Source: Halomonas elongata DSM 2581 (GTDB taxonomy: Bacteria; Pseudomonadota; Gammaproteobacteria; Pseudomonadales; Halomonadaceae). From it: a stretch of 64,000 nucleotides of DNA. Of this stretch, positions 59,469 to 64,000 are shown one piece after another. Under the pieces are notes generated by a model. The model was not told the origin of the DNA. It was given only the letters and a program-made list of their open reading frames with translations, and searched no databases. Position 1 is the first letter of the stretch, and each line of letters begins with the position of its first letter. The position numbers and the translations under genes were made by a program. The stretch is from contig NC_014532.2 in assembly GCF_000196875.2 (NCBI RefSeq), forward strand, positions 3,224,001-3,288,000, in the 5' to 3' direction.

Positions 59469-60236
59469 TCAGCGAATGATGCCCCGGGACGATTCCTCGA
59501 TGGAGGCCACGAAGGTCTCGGTCTCCGGCAGCGAGTAGCGCGAGCGTATGGTGCTCAGCGCCTGCTCGACGGTCAGCCCCTGACGGTAGACCAGGCGATA
59601 GGCATCGCCCAGGGCCTTGAGCGCCTCGTTGCTGAAGCCGCGGCGCCGCAACCCGATCAAATTGAGGCCATGCACCTGGGCGGGGTTGCCATTGATCATC
59701 ACATAGGCCGGGGTGTCCTTGGTGATAATCGAACCGCCTCCCGCCATGGCATGCTCGCCGAAATGACAGAACTGGTGCACGGCCGACAGGCCGCCGAGAA
59801 TCGAGAAATCACCCAGCGTCACGTGCCCTGCCAGGGTCACCTGGTTGGCCAGGATGCAGTCGTCGCCGATCATGCAGTCATGACCGACGTGCGCATAGGC
59901 CATGAACAGGTTGCGCGAGCCGATGGTCGTCTCGGCTCGATCCTGAATGGTGCCGCGATGCAGGGTCACGCCTTCGCGCACCACATTGTCATCGCCCATC
60001 ACCAGGCGGGTCGGCTCGCCTGCATATTTCTTGTCCTGGCAATCCTCGCCGACCGAGGCGAATTGAAAGATGCGCGTGCGCTCGCCGAGTCTCGTCGGGC
60101 CCTTGATCACGACATGGGGCCCGATGCGGGAACCGGCGCCGATCTCGACATCCGGGCCGATCACCGTGAAGGGCCCGACCTCGACGTCATCGGCCAGGCA
60201 CGCTCCGGGATCGACGATGGCGGTGGGATGAATCAA
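59469..60236 (-). CDS. lpxA: UDP-N-acetylglucosamine O-acyltransferase
   Basis: A 255-residue left-handed beta-helix acyltransferase made of hexapeptide repeats, the first step of lipid A synthesis. The catalytic histidine is H119 in AYAHVGHDC. The helix is followed by a C-terminal helical domain ([18 protein letters not shown]). The ATG overlaps the fabZ stop (ATGA). The fatty acid chain length used is set by residues in the helix that cannot be judged by eye. Confidence 0.97.
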   Translation of the reverse strand: MIHPTAIVDPGACLADDVEVGPFTVIGPDVEIGAGSRIGPHVVIKGPTRLGERTRIFQFASVGEDCQDKKYAGEPTRLVMGDDNVVREGVTLHRGTIQDRAETTIGSRNLFMAYAHVGHDCMIGDDCILANQVTLAGHVTLGDFSILGGLSAVHQFCHFGEHAMAGGGSIITKDTPAYVMINGNPAQVHGLNLIGLRRRGFSNEALKALGDAYRLVYRQGLTVEQALSTIRSRYSLPETETFVASIEESSRGIIR

Positions 60237-60676
60237 GCGACCTTCCTCTCGGCACAGATGATCTCGGCCTCGCAGGCCACGTCGCCGTCCACGGTGGCCT
60301 TGCAGGCAAATTTCCAGATACCCCGCTTCTCGCGCTCCACCAGCGCTTCCAGGCGCAGTTGGTCGCCGGGCATCACCGGGCGCTTGAAGCGGACATTGTC
60401 ACTACCTACCAGATAATAGACGTACCCATCGGCGGGCAGCTTGTTGACGGTCTTGAACCCGAGGATACCGCACGCCTGCGCCAATGCCTCGATCACCAGC
60501 ACGCCCGGCATGATCGGATGATGGGGAAAGTGGCCGTTGAAGAACGGCTCATTGATACTGACATTCTTGTAGGCAACGATGGATTCGCCGAGGGCAATTT
60601 CCGTCACCCTGTCCACCAGCAGAAACGGGTAGCGGTGGGGCAGATATTCACGAATTTCATTGATGTCCATTACCAT
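60233..60676 (-). CDS. fabZ: 3-hydroxyacyl-ACP dehydratase FabZ
   Basis: A 147-residue hot-dog-fold dehydratase in fatty acid elongation. Catalytic H49 and E63 lie in [19 protein letters not shown], the same numbering as in Pseudomonas. The start [18 protein letters not shown] at 60676 is supported by GAGG 8 nt upstream; the frame is open to 60730 but without a good ribosome site. It competes with LpxA for the same 3-hydroxyacyl-ACP pool and lies between lpxD and lpxA as usual. Confidence 0.96.
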   Translation of the reverse strand: MVMDINEIREYLPHRYPFLLVDRVTEIALGESIVAYKNVSINEPFFNGHFPHHPIMPGVLVIEALAQACGILGFKTVNKLPADGYVYYLVGSDNVRFKRPVMPGDQLRLEALVEREKRGIWKFACKATVDGDVACEAEIICAERKVA

Positions 60677-60781
60677 CGTAGCGACCTCTGACATGACAGG
60701 TGGCCCGCCCCACGCGACGGGCATGACCATCGGCTCCTGGCCGACGGGAGGGCGGGGATTATACCGCCCCTCGGCGCGGCC

Positions 60782-61819
60782 TCAAGCGCCGCGCTCGGCT
60801 TTTTCCAGGCGACTCAGGCGACGCGCGATGTCGTCCAGTTGCTTGAAGCGCACCGCGTTGCGCCGCCATTGGGCGTTGTCCATGGCACCGGTGCCCGAAG
60901 AGTAGATACCCGGTTCATGGATGGAGTTGGTGACCAGACTCATGCCAGTGACCTGGACGCCATCGCAGATCGTCAGGTGGCCCGACAGCCCCACGCCGCC
61001 GCCCAGCATGCAGTGGCGTCCGACGCGCGTGGAGCCGGCGATACCGACACAACCCGCCAGAGCACTGTGCTCGCCGATCTGCACGTTGTGCGCAATCTGC
61101 ACCTGACTGTCGATCTTGACGTCATCGCCGATCAGCGTGTCCCCGAGAGCGCCGCGATCGATGCTCGAACAGCTGCCGACCTCGACATCGTCACCCAGCA
61201 CCACCCCGCCCAGCTGGGCGATCTTGTGCCAGCCCTTGCCATCGTGGGCGAAGCCGAAGCCATCGCCTCCGATCACGCAGCCACTGTGCAGGATGGCCCG
61301 AGCGCCGATGACCACACCATGGTAGAGGGTGACATTGGCATGCAGCCGGGAGTTAGCCCCGATCCGGGTGTCGGCGCCGACCACGCATCCCGGCCCGATG
61401 ATCACCCCGTCGTCGAGGATCACGCCGGACTCGATGACCGCCTGGGGGCCAACGCTCACCCCTTCGCCCAGTTGGGCGTCTTCGGCGACCACCGCCGAGA
61501 GGTGTACCCCGGCCGATTCGCGGTTGGCCAATGGATCGAACAGGCGAGACAGTTCGGCATAGCCGAGATAGGGGTTCGCCAGCGTCAGGCTGGCCACCGG
61601 GCAGGTCTGCGCATGACTCGGATGCAGCAGCACGGCGGCGGCCCGGGTGTCCGCCAGATCCTTGAGGTAGGCCCGATTGGCCAGAAAAGTGATGTGCTCC
61701 GGCCCGGCATCACGCAGCGTGGCCAGGCCACTCACCCGCTGCGCACCGTCGCCCCGGAGCTCGGCTCCCAGGCGCGTGGCGATTTCGGCAAGTGTCAGGG
61801 AGTGGGCGTCTTGGTTCAT
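60782..61819 (-). CDS. lpxD: UDP-3-O-(3-hydroxyacyl)glucosamine N-acyltransferase
   Basis: A 345-residue beta-helix acyltransferase, third step of lipid A synthesis. A short N-terminal uridine-binding domain (LAEIATRLGAELRGDG) is followed by hexapeptide repeats with the catalytic-histidine region GGDGFGFAHDGKGWHKI and a C-terminal helix. It lies 30 bases after skp and about 100 before fabZ. Confidence 0.97.
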   Translation of the reverse strand: MNQDAHSLTLAEIATRLGAELRGDGAQRVSGLATLRDAGPEHITFLANRAYLKDLADTRAAAVLLHPSHAQTCPVASLTLANPYLGYAELSRLFDPLANRESAGVHLSAVVAEDAQLGEGVSVGPQAVIESGVILDDGVIIGPGCVVGADTRIGANSRLHANVTLYHGVVIGARAILHSGCVIGGDGFGFAHDGKGWHKIAQLGGVVLGDDVEVGSCSSIDRGALGDTLIGDDVKIDSQVQIAHNVQIGEHSALAGCVGIAGSTRVGRHCMLGGGVGLSGHLTICDGVQVTGMSLVTNSIHEPGIYSSGTGAMDNAQWRRNAVRFKQLDDIARRLSRLEKAERGA

Positions 61820-61849
61820 GGAATTCCGGTTCTGGAAGGCTGAGCCCGG

Positions 61850-62347
61850 TCAATTGAGCGAGTTGAGAATCGCGGTCACCTCACCGGTCAGGTCAGGGAG
61901 GTCACCCTCGGCGTGCACCACCCCCTGTGGAGTCACCAGCACTTGGACGTCATGACGATCGATGACCCGCTGCACGGCCTGATCGAGCTTGGGCTCGGCA
62001 TCCTGCAGGAAGCGCTGTTCCGCCTCCTGGCGAGCCTGGAGAATCTCCCGACGCAGTTGCTCGAAGCGCTGCCGCTTGGTCTGGAACTCCTGTTGTTCCG
62101 CCTGGCTCGGCTGCCCGCCGTCCTGGAAGCGCTGCTGCATCGACTGCAGAGAGCGTCCCAACGACTCGGCCTCCTGCTGCTTGGCATGAGTACGGTTGCG
62201 GAACTGGTTCATCGAACGCTGGGCGGCATCGGTCTCGAGCAAGGCCTTCTGCCAGTCGAGCGTGGCGACCTCGGCGGCCTGGGCCTGAAGGGGGCCGCCA
62301 AGGGCCCCCATCAGCCCGAGACACAGAGCAGCGGTCAACTTGCGCAT
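61850..62347 (-). CDS. skp: Periplasmic chaperone Skp (OmpH)
   Basis: A 165-residue exported protein. The signal peptide (about residues 1-24, ending LQAQA) is followed by a small beta body and two long coiled-coil arms rich in Gln, Glu and Arg (QQEAESLGRSLQSMQQRF). The trimer holds unfolded outer-membrane proteins for BamA. Position between bamA and lpxD is universal in gammaproteobacteria. The arms are Gln-rich compared with the Lys-rich E. coli protein. Confidence 0.92.
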   Translation of the reverse strand: MRKLTAALCLGLMGALGGPLQAQAAEVATLDWQKALLETDAAQRSMNQFRNRTHAKQQEAESLGRSLQSMQQRFQDGGQPSQAEQQEFQTKRQRFEQLRREILQARQEAEQRFLQDAEPKLDQAVQRVIDRHDVQVLVTPQGVVHAEGDLPDLTGEVTAILNSLN

Positions 62348-62377
62348 GTCATCGACTCCTTGTGCCGTGTCCCGGGA

Positions 62378-64000
62378 TCAGAAGGTCTGCCCCAGCGAGA
62401 ACTGGAAGAACTGGGTATCGTCGCCACTCTTGTCGTTGAGCGGCTCGGCGACGCTGAAGGTCAACGGCCCCACCGGGGTCAGCCAGGAAACCCCGACGCC
62501 GGCGCTGTAGCGCAGCTCGCCCAGATCGACACCGGAACTGCATTTGGAATTGTCGCCATCGAGCACCGGATAGCATTCGGTGAGGAAGGTATTGCCGGCA
62601 TCGATGAAGACCGAAGGCTGCACCGAACGCTTATCCTCGACGAAGGGCATGGGGAAGATGAGCTCGGCGCTGCCCTCGACCAGCACGTTGCCGCCGAGCG
62701 TCTTGTCGTCGCCACTGTTGCGGGCCGTGGTGGCGGTACCCAGGGTATTGGTGGTGAAACCACGCACCGAGCCGAGGCCACCGGCCAGGTAATTCTCGTA
62801 GAACGGATAGGGGTCATCGCCCCCCAGGGTATCGGCGTAACCGACCTCGCCGCGGAACTTGAGCGACCAGGTCTCTTCCTCGTTCATCGGGAAGAAGTGA
62901 CGGGCCTGGGCGCGCGCCTTGTAGTACTCGGCATCGCTGCCCGGTGCCGTCGTTTCCAGAGACAGGCGTTGATAGTTGCCCGCGGTAGGCATGATGCCCC
63001 GGTTGAGGTTGTTGCGCGTCCAGCTGGCGGTGAGCTTCAGCGCCTGGGCATGGTCGCCCTGGTCCTCGACATAACGCTGGATCTCGGAAGGCGTGTCCCG
63101 ATAGGTATTGACCGTAAGGTCCTCGACAGTGGCGCCGAAGTTCAGGCGGGTCAATTCGTTGATCGGGTAGCCGAAGTTGATGCCGGCCCCCAGAGCATCC
63201 GTCGAGTAGGTCGAGATGTCGGAATCTTCGTAATCGGTCTTGCGGTAGTACAGGTTATAGCCGCGCGAGATGCCGTCGAGGGTCCAGTAGGGATCGGTGA
63301 AGCCGAGATTGACATTGGTATAGGTGTCACTTTTCTGGGCACCGATATTCACGCGGTTGCCGGTCCCCAGGAAATTGTTCTGCGACAGCGAAGCACCGTA
63401 GATCACCCCGGCACTCTGGGAGAAACCGAGACTCGCCGATATCGAGCCGGAAGGCTGTTCCTCGACCTTGTAGGTGACATCGAGCTGGTCATTGGCTTCC
63501 GGCACCGGCTCGGTCTGCACCTCGACCTGCTTGAAGAAGCCCAGGCGCTCCAGACGCTGACGGGATTGGCTGATCGACTCGGTGGAGGCCGGCGCCCCCT
63601 CCATCTGAATCATTTCCCGACGCAGCACCTCGTCCTGAGTCGTGGTGTTGCCGACGAACTCGATACGGCGCACATAGGCGCGGCGCCCCGGTTCCACCTG
63701 GAAGGTCAGGTCCACCGTCTCGCCGTCATTGCGAACCTCGGGGATACCGTCGACATTGGCGAAGGCAAACCCCTCGGCCCCCAGGCGCGAACGAAGCGCC
63801 TCGGAGGTAGCGATGACGTCGCTGCGCGAGAAGATATCGCCGCTGTGCACCTGGAGCAGATCCCGCGCTTCGCCCTCGGGAATGCGCAAATCGCCGGCAA
63901 AGCGAATGTCGCCCAGGCGATAGCGTTCGCCTTCGTTGACGTTGATGGTGATGAAGATCCGCGACTTGTCCGGCGCCACGGATACCTGGGTCGAATCGAT
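62378..64000 (-). CDS. bamA: Outer membrane protein assembly factor BamA (5' end cut by window edge)
   Basis: The minus-strand frame is open from the right edge (64000) to the stop at 62378, 540 codons; the start lies outside the window (full BamA is about 780 residues). Visible are the last POTRA domains (NVNEGERYRLGDIRFAGDLR; VEPGRRAYVRRIEFVGNT; the segment before the barrel) and the 16-strand barrel, ending FQFSLGQTF with the C-terminal Phe of the outer-membrane signal. BamA inserts beta-barrel proteins into the outer membrane, working with Skp encoded next. Confidence 0.97.
   Translation of the reverse strand: MDSTQVSVAPDKSRIFITINVNEGERYRLGDIRFAGDLRIPEGEARDLLQVHSGDIFSRSDVIATSEALRSRLGAEGFAFANVDGIPEVRNDGETVDLTFQVEPGRRAYVRRIEFVGNTTTQDEVLRREMIQMEGAPASTESISQSRQRLERLGFFKQVEVQTEPVPEANDQLDVTYKVEEQPSGSISASLGFSQSAGVIYGASLSQNNFLGTGNRVNIGAQKSDTYTNVNLGFTDPYWTLDGISRGYNLYYRKTDYEDSDISTYSTDALGAGINFGYPINELTRLNFGATVEDLTVNTYRDTPSEIQRYVEDQGDHAQALKLTASWTRNNLNRGIMPTAGNYQRLSLETTAPGSDAEYYKARAQARHFFPMNEEETWSLKFRGEVGYADTLGGDDPYPFYENYLAGGLGSVRGFTTNTLGTATTARNSGDDKTLGGNVLVEGSAELIFPMPFVEDKRSVQPSVFIDAGNTFLTECYPVLDGDNSKCSSGVDLGELRYSAGVGVSWLTPVGPLTFSVAEPLNDKSGDDTQFFQFSLGQTF

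Overview
The window is a GC-rich, densely packed, chromosomal housekeeping region of a gammaproteobacterium. Gene content and order look most like Halomonas and relatives (Halomonadaceae), with strong Pseudomonas-type synteny; this is inferred from gene order and protein character remembered from known families, not from a search. No prophage, insertion sequence, CRISPR array, tRNA or rRNA was seen. Nearly every gene is a recognisable core gene.

Layout. (1) 1-8150: the end of a CinA/PncC gene, mutS, fdxA, a very likely CsrB/RsmZ-family small RNA with its GacA box, then eno-kdsA-pyrG on the minus strand. (2) 8418-20548: gltD-gltB (glutamate synthase), aroB-aroK and the pilMNOPQ assembly cluster, all minus; ponA/mrcA is divergent from pilM. 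(3) 20793-31324: mrcA, a YdiY-like outer-membrane protein, malic enzyme, rpmE, priA, argS and an FtsN-like SPOR protein. (4) 31617-39071: hslVU, a DUF971 gene, the ubiquinone genes ubiE-ubiJ-ubiB, hisE and tatABC. (5) 39204-51480: elbB, hemB-ppk, a DAHP synthase preceded by two tandem aromatic-rich leader peptides, folM, a flavin reductase, ubiD, rho and ppx. (6) 51483-64000: tilS, accA, dnaE, rnhB, lpxB, lpxA, fabZ, lpxD, skp and the 3' part of bamA, one long minus-strand block for envelope biogenesis and replication.

The two most interesting parts are not protein genes. First, at 44595-45089 the aroF/G/H-type DAHP synthase gene has a ~460-nt leader with a good promoter, two small ORFs each with a strong Shine-Dalgarno and a run of Tyr/Trp/Phe codons, a long stem-loop at the first stop, an intrinsic terminator with a candidate antiterminator, and a second hairpin that hides the aroG Shine-Dalgarno. 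This reads as a two-stage aromatic amino acid attenuator. Second, at 3819-4181 an RNA on the minus strand carries about 13 GGA motifs, one in a perfect GGGA tetraloop, ends in an intrinsic terminator and has a TGTAGG-N6-CCTACA dyad upstream, in the same place (next to fdxA) as rsmZ of Pseudomonas.

Four intergenic spacers (28.6, 33.5, 39.1 and 43.4 kb) hold a dispersed repeat made of AAGCCGT heptads in inverted arms plus a GC hairpin; it supplies the stop codon of tatC and the last residues of the DAHP synthase. A second repeat family occurs at 24.3 and 31.5 kb. Relative to Pseudomonas, a ~43-kb block (gltD through ppx) lies between tilS and pyrG, which are neighbours there, and the ftsB-to-rpoS genes that separate eno from rsmZ are missing.
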